In this document: positions 32,401 to 39,364 of the stretch, in pieces | How the letters are laid out: each line of letters opens with the position of its first letter | Numbering within the stretch: position 1 is the first letter of the stretch | Source: Meandrina meandrites | Taxonomy: Eukaryota; Cnidaria; Anthozoa; Scleractinia; Meandrinidae | Assembly (NCBI GenBank): GCA_963693305.1 | Contig: OY855915.1 | Location: 1,160,001 to 1,224,000, forward strand | Direction of reading: 5' to 3' | Length of the DNA: 64,000 nt | Notes under the pieces: model-generated | Database searches by the model: none | Seen by the model: only the letters and a program-made list of their open reading frames with translations | What the model was told of the DNA's origin: nothing | Position numbers and translations under genes: made by a program

Positions 32401-35238
32401 CAGCAAAGGATTTGTCCTTCGTGATCTGGCAGCCCGTAACGTTCTTCTTGGTGAAGACAAAGTAGTAAAGATTGTAGATTTTCGTCTGTTACGTCACACC
32501 CATGATGAAATATACGAGGTGAAACACACGAAGAAACTGCCAATTAAATGGATGGCACCTGAATCATTATTCAACGGCATATATACTTCTAAAAGTGACG
32601 TGTAAGTTTTGGAAAGGTTGCTGGGCTGATACACATTGCACCAAAAAACATTTTATCACCAAGAGAGGATGTTCTTTAAGGCGAACTCCCGTATACACGG
32701 GCCTTCTTCTATGATATTTTCTTCAAATTTATTTTTCATCTCCAGTCCATAACTAGGGAAAACACGCACAAAAGTCAAAATAAACCACGATGCGCTACCA
32801 CACATTCCCAGCGTGACCCAGGGGAGTGCATTCCATTCCCACAGACCTCACCCTTCTATTTAATAGCCAGTTTCATTAAAGTATAAGTCTCGGTACCCTT
32901 GAGATTTCGCCCCACCCTCCTCCCCGCAGCGATGGAGCATATTCTCTCATGGTCTACCGACTCGCAAAGCCTCGGGCAGATTTTCCCATATCTTATGCAT
33001 CTGGTCCATTTGGCTTTCAGCGTGGGTATACCTGGTGAGAATATATTAATGTTTTTTTTTTTTTAAGAACGCTACCTGATTGGCCAATTCGAGTGACTTA
33101 ATCTTATTCGTGGCTTTCGACTGGTTCATTTTCGTTTGTTCGTGGGAGCGTCAATCAGAAATAGCAAAACATAACTTGTAAAGCATTGCGCGACCTTAAA
33201 ATTAACTTCGCTAAATTGCCATACTGATAGGGCACTGGGGATCCCTTTCTTGCGTAATCCTGTCTTGATATTTTATGTTATCTTCTATCTTTTGCTCCTT
33301 TCTCTCTTTGTTTTTTTTTTCCAGGTGGTCTTTCGGAGTTCTTCTGTGGGAACTAGGCACAATGGGTAAGAAATCTTACCAAACCAATAATAACGGAAGA
33401 AATGGCTAGATAGAATTTGATGTAATAACATGTATCTGCAACCGGTGCCGGGCGCAGTCAAATAGGCGTAACCACGTTGGGAAAATTTATTTAAAGTGAT
33501 GATGTCTTATGGCAGTTTAAAATTTAAAATGTTTCGTTTGCTTGTAAACATGCCAATAACTTCTTTCTCGAATCGTTTCCGGCCCGTGAGCTGGCTCACA
33601 GGATAATTGATTAGCAACAGTTTGTTTAGCACCAACGGGATGCTCTCTTTAACTAAAGTGCCGCCCAAGTTTTTCGTAAAAACCCATTGCTTTTTCCATT
33701 TGACGTACCTTTAAGGTGGGATACCATATCCTGGAGTAAGCAACAAGGCGTTGTACAAACTTCTTAAGACAGGATACCGTATGGACAAGCCAGACATGTG
33801 CTCTGATGAGCTGTAAGTTCATCGATCCTAAAATGCTTTCTCCTAACTTAGAAGTGAAGATCACGTTCTATCAACGTCACCCACAAAATATCCGTTATTT
33901 TTCAATTGCATTGACTGTTTATGGTTTGAAAATAAACTGCTGTTTTAGGTTATTCTTCATAGTGTCTTACTAGGCCGGCCTTCCTTTCCCCTGCGTTGGC
34001 CGGCTTTTGCGCAAAACCGTTTAGATTTGTTTTGATTCAGAGTACGGCACATATATTATGGCGCGCGTATATAGTGCAGGAGCCACATTTTTGGCGCGAG
34101 AATTTTCTTGCATTTTACCTTGTAGTCATTCTTTGGAAGATTCAAGCAATAACGTAATCTTAGGATATATCAGTTCAGTGGCGTGATTTGCTATCAATCG
34201 GTCGGTCAATGTTTTTATGTCACACGTGGGATGAGGTTACCCTTCACATCCGAGCCAGAAGTTCATGTATAATACGTAATGAGTAAATGTTTAATAGAAA
34301 AGAGTAAATTAAGATGATTATAAGCAATTATTGGATGAGGTTTTCGTGATATCTGGAATAATCAAGGTCGAGGTAAGTGTTATCAACCGAAGCCGAAGGT
34401 TGAGGCTGATAACGCTTACCGAGACCTTGATTATTCCGGTTATCACAAAAACCGAATATAATAATTGTTTTATTATACATTGTTTTCAGTAACGCAAATC
34501 GCGAATCGACGAGCCATGTTTTTACTTCGCCAAGTGTGTGCAAGATGCCTCTCGACATTCTCTTGGAAATCATGCATTGCGCGCGCAACCTACAGATCAT
34601 TAACTAATCTGCTAGCAGATTATTGAATAATCTGTAGGTTGGGCTGATTCTCAGAATTAACTGTAGGCTCTCAGCCAACGAGAAGACGGATAGTGTCTAC
34701 AACGTATAATAATACAGCATATGGACCTTCCTATCGTTTAATTGGTTGATTTCAAATCTGAGTACGGTGGAATGAAAAATAGTTTATTGAGTGATAACTT
34801 AAATAACACTATTGAAAAACCATACCTACCAGTTACTCTGATTCTGTTGCTAGTGAATAAGAAACTTCAGCGTTTTTACCGCCGAAACCAAATTGCGTTG
34901 CACTTACTGCACTGACGCAGCCCTGCTTGACTAACTCTTGGGAGATGGGGGAGCAGACTACGCGTATACCGATAGTAGAGGTTTATTTTAGAAATCCGAA
35001 ACGACTGGTGAATTTCGAACTTCCTTCTACATCGACTAATATATGTTCACTCTTCGTTATCAGTTATGCGTTAATGTTAGACTGTTGGAAGGAGGCACCT
35101 GACGAGCGGCCATCATTTGAACAACTGGTATCAACATTGGAGACGTTGATGACAGCGGGCACGCCTTATTACGATTTTGACAAGCTGGATGAGACCAACG
35201 CCTGCTACAGTGAGGCACAACGCAACAGCGACAAGTGA
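440..35238 (+). CDS. CUB/discoidin receptor tyrosine kinase, 5' incomplete, 29 exons
   Basis: Probable single-pass receptor tyrosine kinase. The ectodomain should bind ligand or matrix and the cytoplasmic domain resembles a tyrosine kinase. Module order: alternating split and single-exon CUB domains (half of one plus seven whole ones in the window), one discoidin (F5/8 C) domain, six GCYxD...NxVYL modules, a short membrane-proximal segment, a transmembrane helix followed by a basic stop-transfer, and a kinase with GRGAFGKV glycine loop, VAIK lysine, [17 protein letters not shown] and DVWSFG. All 28 junctions chosen by AG/GT sites agree in phase, and the joined frame runs to TGA at 35236-35238. 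No alternative stop, start or poly(A) site was seen between ectodomain and kinase exons, which favours one gene; two adjacent genes remain possible. The first exons, signal peptide and promoter are outside the window. The family name and ligand are unknown. Confidence 0.72.
1358..1699 (+). CDS. Exon B1: complete CUB domain
   Basis: 342 nt, phase 1 to 1. The acceptor is TTTTATTCAG; the donor GTTAGA is weak. It encodes a complete CUB domain of about 110 residues with all four expected cysteines (ICNV, TCEW, SCSYDW, RGCSD) and ends in the strand [10 protein letters not shown]. Its [12 protein letters not shown] stretch matches B3 and lacks the Leu found in B2 and B4. The symmetrical phase allows the exon to be duplicated or skipped without a frameshift. 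Confidence 0.87.
2071..2368 (-). mobile_element. Retroposed insertion with 12-bp target duplication
   Basis: TGTTTGAGTTAT occurs at 2059-2070 and again at 2369-2380, flanking 298 bp that start with a T-rich tract (a poly(A) tail on the minus strand). CUB copies 2 and 3 have a single TGTTTGAGTTAT at this place, so the unoccupied site is known. The source of the body was not identified. Confidence 0.7.
2537..2697 (+). CDS. Exon C1: N-terminal half of a CUB domain
   Basis: 161 nt, phase 1 to 0. The acceptor is GTTACAG and the donor GTAGGA. It reads [12 protein letters not shown]...[10 protein letters not shown]...MDCFWLL...INFQDFA, the first half of a CUB domain, completed by exon A2 about 2.26 kb downstream. 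It carries a 6-nt in-frame insertion (extra Ala-Trp after DW) absent from C2 and C3. Confidence 0.84.
3701..4374. mobile_element. TTAA-flanked foldback element, 674 bp
   Basis: Two long arms of over 300 bp form an imperfect inverted repeat, beginning GGAGGCTC and ending GAGCCTCC, with TTAA at 3697-3700 and 4375-4378. CUB copies 2 (8111-8114) and 3/4 (11691-11694) have a single TTAA followed by TACG at this place. TTAA duplication is the hallmark of piggyBac-type transposition. No transposase ORF is inside, so the element is non-autonomous. Confidence 0.82.
4493..4670. repeat. MITE, 178 bp, CUB copy 2
   Basis: Terminal inverted TAGAGCGTTTTCACTCACGTGAC on the left against GTGACGTCATATTTAAATGCTCTA on the right. 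An unrelated-position copy exists at 16717-16884, showing mobility. Confidence 0.72.
4957..5161 (+). CDS. Exon A2: C-terminal half of a CUB domain
   Basis: 205 nt with the same acceptor and donor as A1. It joins C1 in phase 0 at [17 protein letters not shown], restoring a continuous CUB core. It differs from A1 at few positions (for example VARHQG). Confidence 0.86.
5814..6158 (+). CDS. Exon B2: complete CUB domain
   Basis: 345 nt, phase 1 to 1; the donor is the weak GTTAGA. It has four CUB cysteines, one codon more than B1 and B3 ([13 protein letters not shown]), and a local NAGAPMIF variant where B1 and B3 read NPEARIVF. Confidence 0.87.
6515..6812. mobile_element. Solo-LTR-like insertion, 298 bp, with 5-bp duplication
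   Basis: Begins TGTATTGCTA and ends TAGCAATACA, flanked by ATCAC at 6510-6514 and 6813-6817. CUB copies 1 and 3 show an uninterrupted AAGATCACGACTG. The TG...CA ends and 5-bp duplication fit a solo LTR; a small DNA transposon is the alternative. Confidence 0.68.
6971..7125 (+). CDS. Exon C2: N-terminal half of a CUB domain
   Basis: 155 nt, phase 1 to 0. Acceptor CCTGTTACAG, donor GTAGGA. It contains ERCMSRN and MDCFWLL cysteines and ends at FQDFA, to be completed by A3. Confidence 0.84.
8230..8407. repeat. MITE, 178 bp, CUB copy 3
   Basis: Almost identical to 4493-4670 and at the equivalent place of the next unit, so carried along by the tandem duplication. Confidence 0.72.
8694..8898 (+). 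CDS. Exon A3: C-terminal half of a CUB domain with an extra cysteine
   Basis: 205 nt, phase 0 to 1, donor GTGAGT. It is like A1 and A2, but the residue after VFEGS is Cys instead of Tyr (EGSCGSTDV), which gives this CUB domain an odd number of cysteines. It also differs at RKVLSKG and HADEVNHN. Confidence 0.85.
9649..9990 (+). CDS. Exon B3: complete CUB domain
   Basis: 342 nt, phase 1 to 1, four CUB cysteines, weak GTTAGA donor. Nearly the same protein as B1, including the missing Leu in SDIPPDM and the NNPEARIVF stretch. It ends ITWVAKG rather than ITWAAKG. Confidence 0.87.
10500..10654 (+). CDS. Exon C3: N-terminal half of a CUB domain
   Basis: 155 nt, phase 1 to 0. The protein is the same as C2 over this half domain. 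The last codon is GCT rather than GCG before the GTAGGA donor. It is completed by A4. Confidence 0.84.
11707..12275. mobile_element. Pogo/Tigger-like non-autonomous element
   Basis: Left end ACAGTCGACTCCCGATAACT and right end AGTTATCGGGAGTCGAATGT are inverted repeats. Further GGTTCGAGTTATCG motifs are repeated inside near both ends. No transposase frame. It lies in the intron before exon A4 and is absent from the other CUB copies. Confidence 0.65.
12278..12403. repeat. MITE, left-truncated, CUB copy 4
   Basis: Right part of the same MITE (TTTTTGCATAAA...GACGTCATGTTAAAACGCTCTA). Its left part is missing where the element at 11707-12275 lies. Confidence 0.65.
12694..12898 (+). CDS. Exon A4: C-terminal half of a CUB domain
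   Basis: 205 nt, phase 0 to 1, donor GTGAGT. The most diverged A copy ([26 protein letters not shown]), with the regular two cysteines. Confidence 0.85.
13568..13909 (+). CDS. Exon B4: complete CUB domain, last of the array
   Basis: 342 nt, phase 1 to 1. It lacks one residue at LEDHPSC but has the Leu in SDILPPDM. Its donor reads AAAG|GTAATG: compared with B1-B3, seven bases after the GT are missing, giving a more consensus-like donor. It splices in phase to the discoidin exon at 15179. Confidence 0.86.
14488..14665. repeat. (AAT)n microsatellite
   Basis: About 175 bp of almost uninterrupted AAT, in the intron between B4 and D1. The poly-Leu frame on the other strand is an artefact. Confidence 0.95.
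14800..15123. mobile_element. Palindrome-ended repeat before the discoidin exon
   Basis: 14808-14855 (AAGCAAGGGACCGCAAACGA) matches 42447-42490, and 14875-15060 matches 42765-42960 in reverse orientation. The right end is a perfect 84-bp palindrome (15040-15123, 42-base arms, centre 15081/15082). It ends 10 bases before the poly-T tract of the D1 acceptor. Confidence 0.7.
15179..15465 (+). CDS. Exon D1: N-terminal part of the discoidin (F5/8 C) domain
   Basis: 287 nt, phase 1 to 0, donor GTTTGT. It matches the discoidin pattern: [59 protein letters not shown]. The usual first cysteine of the domain is absent. The acceptor AG at 15177-15178 is preceded by 31 consecutive T residues (15133-15163). 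No start codon is needed because the exon is internal. Confidence 0.85.
15926..16064 (+). CDS. Exon D2: C-terminal part of the discoidin domain
   Basis: 139 nt, phase 0 to 1, acceptor TTGTTGCAG, donor GTAAGT. It reads [19 protein letters not shown], then [25 protein letters not shown], the typical end of a discoidin domain. The closing cysteine normally found after the YG is missing, matching the loss of the first cysteine in D1. Confidence 0.87.
16065..17424 (+). other. Intron between the discoidin and first GCYxD module
   Basis: No coding sequence was recognised. It holds a copy of the CACGTGACC-type MITE at 16717-16884, then unremarkable AT-rich sequence up to the acceptor TTTCTTTAG. Confidence 0.6.
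16717..16884. repeat. MITE, 168 bp, in the intron after the discoidin exons
   Basis: TAGAGCTTTTTCATTAACGTGACC at the left and GCGACGTCATATGAAAACGCTCTA at the right, sharing the interior with the copies in the CUB array. Confidence 0.72.
17425..17712 (+). CDS. Exon E1: GCYxD...NxVYL extracellular module 1
   Basis: 288 nt (96 codons), phase 1 to 1, acceptor TTTCTTTAG, donor GTGAGA. It has four cysteines at GCYND, AKCAL, GQCAA and TACKAD, with [12 protein letters not shown] and NQVYLIK. The pattern resembles a widespread cnidarian extracellular module and loosely the WSC domain, which has more cysteines. Its ligand is unknown. This is the most diverged of the six copies near the start ([14 protein letters not shown]). 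Confidence 0.82.
18929..19216 (+). CDS. Exon E2: GCYxD...NxVYL extracellular module 2
   Basis: 288 nt, phase 1 to 1, donor GTGAGA. The same four cysteines as E1. Variants include [26 protein letters not shown] and [12 protein letters not shown]. Confidence 0.82.
19809..20096 (+). CDS. Exon E3: GCYxD...NxVYL extracellular module 3
   Basis: 288 nt, phase 1 to 1, acceptor TTCTTTAG, donor GTGAGA. It starts [13 protein letters not shown]. The four cysteines are kept; variants are [10 protein letters not shown] and [12 protein letters not shown]. Confidence 0.82.
20785..21072 (+). CDS. Exon E4: GCYxD...NxVYL extracellular module 4
   Basis: 288 nt, phase 1 to 1, donor GTGAGA. It starts [13 protein letters not shown]; the four cysteines are kept. 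Variants are [16 protein letters not shown] and LANQVYLIQ. Confidence 0.82.
21606..21893 (+). CDS. Exon E5: GCYxD...NxVYL extracellular module 5
   Basis: 288 nt, phase 1 to 1, donor GTGAGA. It has the most changed centre ([17 protein letters not shown]), ending NQVYLMK. The four cysteines are kept. Confidence 0.82.
22407..22694 (+). CDS. Exon E6: GCYxD...NxVYL extracellular module 6
   Basis: 288 nt, phase 1 to 1, donor GTGAGA. It starts [16 protein letters not shown]; variants are [19 protein letters not shown] and NQVYLFK. It joins in phase 1 to the exon at 25804. Confidence 0.82.
25297..25324. repeat. (TACG)n self-complementary microsatellite
   Basis: About seven TACG/CGTA units. The unit is its own reverse complement in register, so the tract can form a cruciform. 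Confidence 0.85.
25387..25413. repeat. GC-rich perfect hairpin
   Basis: Arms of 12 bases (CCCGCGGGCGCC and its complement) around a TTC loop, in otherwise AT-rich intron sequence. No function is assigned. Confidence 0.85.
25804..25959 (+). CDS. Exon F: membrane-proximal ectodomain segment (3' end uncertain)
   Basis: Acceptor TTTTTTGCAG at 25794-25803, phase 1 in. It reads [16 protein letters not shown], then a stretch with two N-glycosylation sequons (NQT, NTS). Two donors give the required phase 1: GTATGA at 25870 (short exon ending 25869) and GTACAG at 25960 (chosen, because it keeps the sequons and the protein-like stretch [17 protein letters not shown]). The open frame runs on to a stop at 26076-26078. 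No domain was recognised. Confidence 0.55.
26290..26410. repeat. Foldback element
   Basis: Imperfect inverted repeat: TTATTCCACTCGCGC... near 26302-26335 pairs with ...GCGCGCTCATGGAATAA near 26375-26408, both with a GGATATGAGAT core. It looks like the end structure of a MITE inside the intron. Confidence 0.6.
27094..27235 (+). CDS. Exon TM: transmembrane and juxtamembrane segment
   Basis: 142 nt, phase 1 to 2, acceptor TTTTCTTTTAG, donor GTAAGG. It encodes NYSIGQ, a hydrophobic helix of about 23 residues ([20 protein letters not shown]), then RKKIKRRKR, a classic stop-transfer that places the following exons in the cytoplasm. Confidence 0.88.
27725..27930 (+). CDS. Exon K1: kinase N-lobe, glycine loop and VAIK lysine
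   Basis: 206 nt, phase 2 to 1, acceptor TTCCTTTAG, donor GTGAGC. It reads [18 protein letters not shown], an inserted acidic loop, then [10 protein letters not shown]. The glycine-rich loop and the ATP-anchoring lysine are intact. Confidence 0.9.
28050..28262. repeat. Foldback MITE in intron K1-K2
   Basis: Inverted arms: TCCTCGCAGTGTGGAAGCAA...(left, about 28069) and ...TTGCTTTCACACTGCGAGGA (right, ending about 28232), flanked by GAAATGA/TCATTTC. It encodes no protein. Confidence 0.75.
28351..29910. mobile_element. Penelope-like element remnant, split by an insertion
   Basis: Inverted terminal sequences: left 28351-28460 and right about 29808-29910 share AAGAATAAAAATCAG and ACGTTTCGATGAA/TTCATCGAAACGT. 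Between them, 28440-28570 read on the + strand resembles the C-terminus of a GIY-YIG Penelope protein ([15 protein letters not shown], then [10 protein letters not shown]), as also seen in the element at 59997-61019. The reading is broken at 28570 by another insertion. Confidence 0.65.
28568..29654. mobile_element. Non-autonomous insertion nested in the Penelope remnant
   Basis: The segment begins CATAGGCGTAGGGGCCGG and ends with ...CTGACGCCTATG, a 9-bp terminal inverted CATAGGCGT. Purine/pyrimidine-rich ends include a G run at about 29571-29585. It interrupts the GIY-YIG relic. A minus-strand ORF inside (28880-29194) was not recognised. Confidence 0.5.
30519..30703 (+). CDS. Exon K2: kinase helix C to hinge
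   Basis: 185 nt, phase 1 to 0, acceptor TTTCTCAG, donor GTAGGT. It reads [31 protein letters not shown], then the hinge [20 protein letters not shown]. The helix C glutamate is in KEIE. Confidence 0.9.
31493..32023 (+). CDS. Exon K3: long kinase insert and helix E
   Basis: 531 nt (177 codons), phase 0 to 0, acceptor TTTGTTTCAG, donor GTAAGT. About 160 residues form an acidic, low-complexity kinase insert with Gln/Glu runs ([20 protein letters not shown]), ending in the core kinase helix [13 protein letters not shown]. The insert contains no tyrosine, so it is unlikely to provide the phosphotyrosine docking sites found in PDGFR-type inserts. Confidence 0.85.
32390..32601 (+). CDS. Exon K4: catalytic and activation loops with LRD and DFR
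   Basis: 212 nt, phase 0 to 2, acceptor TTAACACAG, donor GTAAGT. It reads [59 protein letters not shown]. The tyrosine-kinase signature RDLAARN and the APE motif are kept, as are both catalytic aspartates. The HRD histidine is Leu (CTT) and the DFG glycine is Arg (CGT), each one base from the usual codon. One activation-loop tyrosine is seen (DEIYEV). Activity may be reduced or lost. Confidence 0.9.
33325..33365 (+). CDS. Exon K5: 41-nt kinase exon
   Basis: Phase 2 to 1, acceptor TTTTTCCAG, donor GTAAGA. It reads [13 protein letters not shown], the helix F motif that follows SDV of K4. Very short but unmistakable by phase and motif. Confidence 0.88.
33716..33812 (+). CDS. Exon K6: kinase helix G region
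   Basis: 97 nt, phase 1 to 2, acceptor CCTTTAAG, donor GTAAGT. It reads [20 protein letters not shown], then [13 protein letters not shown], typical of receptor tyrosine kinases. Confidence 0.88.
34330..34450. repeat. Palindromic MITE in intron K6-K7
   Basis: Imperfect inverted repeat around about 34392: GGAATAATCAAGGTCGAGGTAAGTGTTATC on the left pairs with GATAACGCTTACCGAGACCTTGATTATTCC on the right. No coding content. Confidence 0.75.
35064..35238 (+). CDS. Exon K7: last kinase exon and C-terminal tail
   Basis: 175 nt, phase 2 in, acceptor CGTTATCAG, stop TGA 35236-35238. It reads [21 protein letters not shown], the kinase C-lobe end with the conserved W...RP, then a short tail with tyrosines ([16 protein letters not shown]) that could be phosphorylated. 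Confidence 0.9.
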
Positions 35239-35754
35239 ATCAGTTTTTGGGATCGATGCAGTTACAAACTAGGACACAATTGTTAAGAAAGTTCTCCCTC
35301 TTTCTACCTTAAAAAAGTCGAAATAGCATCAATAGTTTGTTGCTCAATTCGTAAAAATATTTTCAAGGCATCATTGAGGGAGATGACTGACCAGCTAAAA
35401 TTGAACTTAGCCCAACTAATTATGTCTTAGACTCTAGATTGCTTGAAAAGGGTAAAAGTTGTTAGATTTTTCAGAAAATGACAGACAAAACAACGCGAGA
35501 AAAATACCTTATTAAAGCGCGATATAATTTGCATATACCTTAGAAAAACATTGAGAACGGTGTTGATTTATGTATTTCACGGCAAACGTTAAAAGACAAC
35601 ACGCTTAACATTATGATTGTAGGAACCTTGTTAATTAACAATATACCTGAAGGTACATTTAAGTAGTCTTGCTTGAGGTCGCGCTAGTTTTTAGTGTTGT
35701 GTTTTTGTCTTTTAAAAGGCGATTGCATGGTTATTATAAGAGGGTCTCAATGAG

Positions 35755-35870
35755 GTTAACTGTCAGCCGTCAAACGGCTAAAAGTTTAACCGTCAACCGT
35801 CAAAAAAGGATAATTTTTACCGTTTACCGTCAATAAAGCAGTTACTATTAGCCGTCAAAACTCTTTCAAA
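35755..35870. repeat. Short CCGTCAA-type minisatellite
   Basis: Irregular repeats of (A)CCGTCAA / GCCGTCAAA over about 115 bp just downstream of the kinase gene. Confidence 0.6.
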
Positions 35871-36120
35871 TCTCATGATTTCAGCTGCTCATCTTGGACT
35901 TTTCTAGTGTCAATGCTCCCAAATATACTCACTGTATGGTTTTTCCATTTGAAGCTATTTCCGGCTGGCAAAATGTTAATCTTTTATTAATTATTAACTT
36001 CACTGATAAAAATAGTTATTAGAAGTCTTGCATTATCGTACGTTATCCTCCTTGTTTAAATCATTGGCCTTAATGGGACAAGTAACCCGTCTGGGAATAT
36101 AGACTGTAAATGAGAATAAA
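35832..36120 (+). other. Candidate poly(A) signals of the kinase gene
   Basis: AATAAA occurs at 35832-35837 and at 36115-36120, about 600 and 880 nt after the stop. Which one is used cannot be told from sequence. Confidence 0.35.
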
Positions 36121-38940
36121 GCATACAAGGGGGGTGTGGTGGAAAGGGTACTTTTGTCACTTTTGGACTTATTACAACTCGCACTCGTGCTTACTACTTG
36201 GGTGGTATGCAATGCAAATGATAGGCCATTTCTGAGTTGCCATTTGCCTCCGTTTCAAAACGAGTCCTGGTACAAAAGTCGTTCATATGTAAAGTTCGTT
36301 TGATTTGCTTGAAGATGAACTTATGGGTAAATCTCATTGTACTATGAAAGGTAGAGCATGAGAGGGGCTTTTTAAAAGATGTCTTCACTGAAACGTTCCT
36401 AAGAAATGTTGTGCGCAAAATGACCGAACTGTTTGCTTAACACCCGTGTACGGCTTCGGGTCGTTACAACTAGGGAACAGTTGATAATGATTAAAAATAC
36501 AGTGCAACCCCGCTCTACGGACACCCCGATATTTAGCAATTGTCAAACAATAAAAATTGACGTTTTCAAGGAAAAACACGTATTAGTTTTAGTAGTGAAT
36601 TGTGTGATTTTTAATTTTCTTAATACGTCCGGTATCTTTTGAGTTCTTTGTTGATTTCACGGGTCTTTGGCTTCGCATCGGAAAAAGTAAATTTGTTCTA
36701 GGAGTTCAAAGTCAGTTACTATTAGCGGCAGCGTCTTTTCTAAGTTAAAGCTATGCTGTTACGGGGCGAAGCTGAAACGAACTTGAACTTTAGAAATAAC
36801 TCGTTATTTAAAAGTAATTATAATCTTTTGGTTCAAAGTATACAATATAATACAATGTGTGAGTTGTGAAGAGAATTGTTCTTTAGTTCTTCGTTTGTAC
36901 AGGAACCGATTGTAACACCTTAAGTTCCACTTGAAAGTCGTAAACAACATAGTATTAAAATATGGAAGTAGGCGGAAGAGGCTAGAGTAGTAAGGAAACA
37001 TCTTCTTGTCCGATGTTTCGCGCAGGTTGTTGTTTGGACATTGTTTGTACAATAACTTTTAGTTTGACTTTTCTTGTACAATCTTGTTACTTAGGTTTAA
37101 TGTTATTCTGTAAAAACATTCTTTGTAATTTTTATATTGTTTGCGTTGTTCTATTGGGGCCAGTTAGTTAAGGAACGTAGTGAAAATTTAGGAAAAAGAG
37201 ACGATTTTGGCAATGTTTGCTTAATGGGAGATGAAACACCTTCGTGTGAAGCGTACTGCGCAAGTCATTGCGTAAGAATTGATCAAGGATTATGATATTT
37301 TCTGACATTTTGATAGATGATTGACAGTTTGCATCTGGTCCCCTTAAAAGAACTCGAGCAGAATTTCTAAGTCAGAATTAAGATGTAGTTGAACGTTGAA
37401 CGTAACTTGTGAGCTGAAGTTTACCAGAAGAATAAAGAAGTTGCGAACATCAAGTGGCATTCATTTGTAGTATCGAGAACTGAGGTAATTGCTCCATAAA
37501 CAAGAGTTCTCCTTCTACACAATTCTTGGATTCAGAGGCTAAGTATCCGCCGCAGCCTTCCGCTTCGGTGGATAACACCCTCCTCGATCTGCTTAATTCT
37601 TCATATCATACGAAAGCCGAATGCAATAATTGTTTTATTATCAAAATATTTCCAGAGCTTAAAAAAAACAAAACAAAATGCATTTAATAGCAGCTCCGCC
37701 TAATTATCAACTACACTTGGAAATAGCGAAAAATGAAATTTCTTCAAACTCGGCCTGAATGAAGCCCTAGGGGCACTAGTTACAAAAATATTACTTTAAG
37801 ATCAATCGGTTAATTATTCTTTTTTTGACGAATTGTTTTCTTCTCGAGGCCCAAAACCGATCAAAATCGGACAAAAATGTGAGGCAAATTCAAAGGCTTT
37901 TACATAAAAATAAAGTCTGTCATTAAAAAATAATTGTACCTTGTCTTTGTACTTCCTTTCCCGTATATTTAGAGCTACTTAGATCGCAATTTGATTGGAA
38001 AACAAATATTTCACGAAATTTTGAAAGCCGATAACTCCAGACAGCTAAACGAGAGGCCAAAATTTGGCACATTTTCAACTGCTCAAAATACGTTCTGGTA
38101 CATGGCTTTTCGCAAAACGGCTAACTCAGTCTGAAAGAGCATGATTTCTTCTTCAAATCATTAAAATAAAATTTTTGGGTAAATAAAATCGTGAGTGCTG
38201 AGGCAGCGAAGTAAATGGAGCTGTACTCCTGAAAACACGACCTTTGACCTGGCCGCAACGAAACCGATAATTACGAAAGACGACAAACTTTTCATCATTT
38301 TCCTAAGGTTTCTTGTGCTGTCGGTCCAAAACAGGTATTATTTTGAAGTATTCAGTCTTACGGAATCGACAAAGCGCCTTAAAGTCACATTATGACAAAA
38401 TAAATCACTTTGTTAATATGTATGCTGAGATTTGAACGTTAACGAATTCTATTGAAATTTTCGAATGCATGAAATATATGACAATCAAGACGGTACCCAC
38501 CTGAATATTCCATATTTATAGCAGAGCCATATCCCTGGAATAACATTAAGAGGGAGCTGAATCAAGATTTTGCAACCTTTGCGAACACGAAAAGTTCCTC
38601 GTGCCGATTGTTCATCAGAGTCGAATCAGAGGAAAACACTCACCTGTACAGTTTCCATGGGCAACCCCAAAATTAACACTTCCGCAAATTGCGATATGAA
38701 ATTAGATTATAGGCTGCCTTTTATGATAAACGATTAGAAACCATAATTACGTTTTATTAGCTTTTCAAAGTGCTTTTCTTCGACTTAATTCATTAATTCA
38801 TTCTTTATATAATATTGAGTTGAAGTGATCATGAGTTCATGTTGGAATACAATCACAATTGTTGACAGGTGTCATCAGTTTTCCGATACATGTAAGTTTC
38901 AGAATCGAAACAATTTGCGAGAAAGTAAAATCTTGGACGT

Positions 38941-39364
38941 ACCGTATTTTCTCAATAAAACACCGGACCCCGACTAAACGCCTGCCTCGTATAAACGCAG
39001 GGTAAAAACGTTTTTTTTTTTCGCGTACTTAAAACTTTGTACCTTTGCATTCTCCTGTTTTTTAGATATTCTTTTCGTTCTGTTTGCTACATTATCCTAA
39101 TTTGCAACATTCATGTGCTGTATATAAAGCTGTCATTGTTGGTTTTAATCATCGTTAAACATTCATACGAAGGGAAACTCGTTCCGCGTTGACAAACTGC
39201 CCTATGTCTTTAAGGATGGGTGATAATAAATCAATCTAAAAAAATGACAGAAATTTGCACTTCATAAAAAACGCCTTGCCCGATTAAACGCTGGCTTCAA
39301 GTAAACGCCGGGTCCACAAGGCCAATTTTGAAATAAACGCCGGGGGCGTTTGAGAAAATACGGT
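38941..39364. repeat. MITE with ACCGTATTTTCTCA ends
   Basis: Left ACCGTATTTTCTCA and right TGAGAAAATACGGT are perfect 14-bp inverted ends. The interior has AAACGCC(G)GG motifs. Part of the same family recurs inverted at 45452-45615. Confidence 0.75.

Larger units (their letters stand above)
35239..38940. other. Noncoding sequence after the kinase gene
   Basis: Probably 3' UTR at first, then intergenic. The short ORFs show no recognisable domain. A segment near 36499-36530 (GTGCAACCCCGCTCTACGGA) looks like one end of a pogo-type DNA element, but no partner end was found. Confidence 0.45.
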
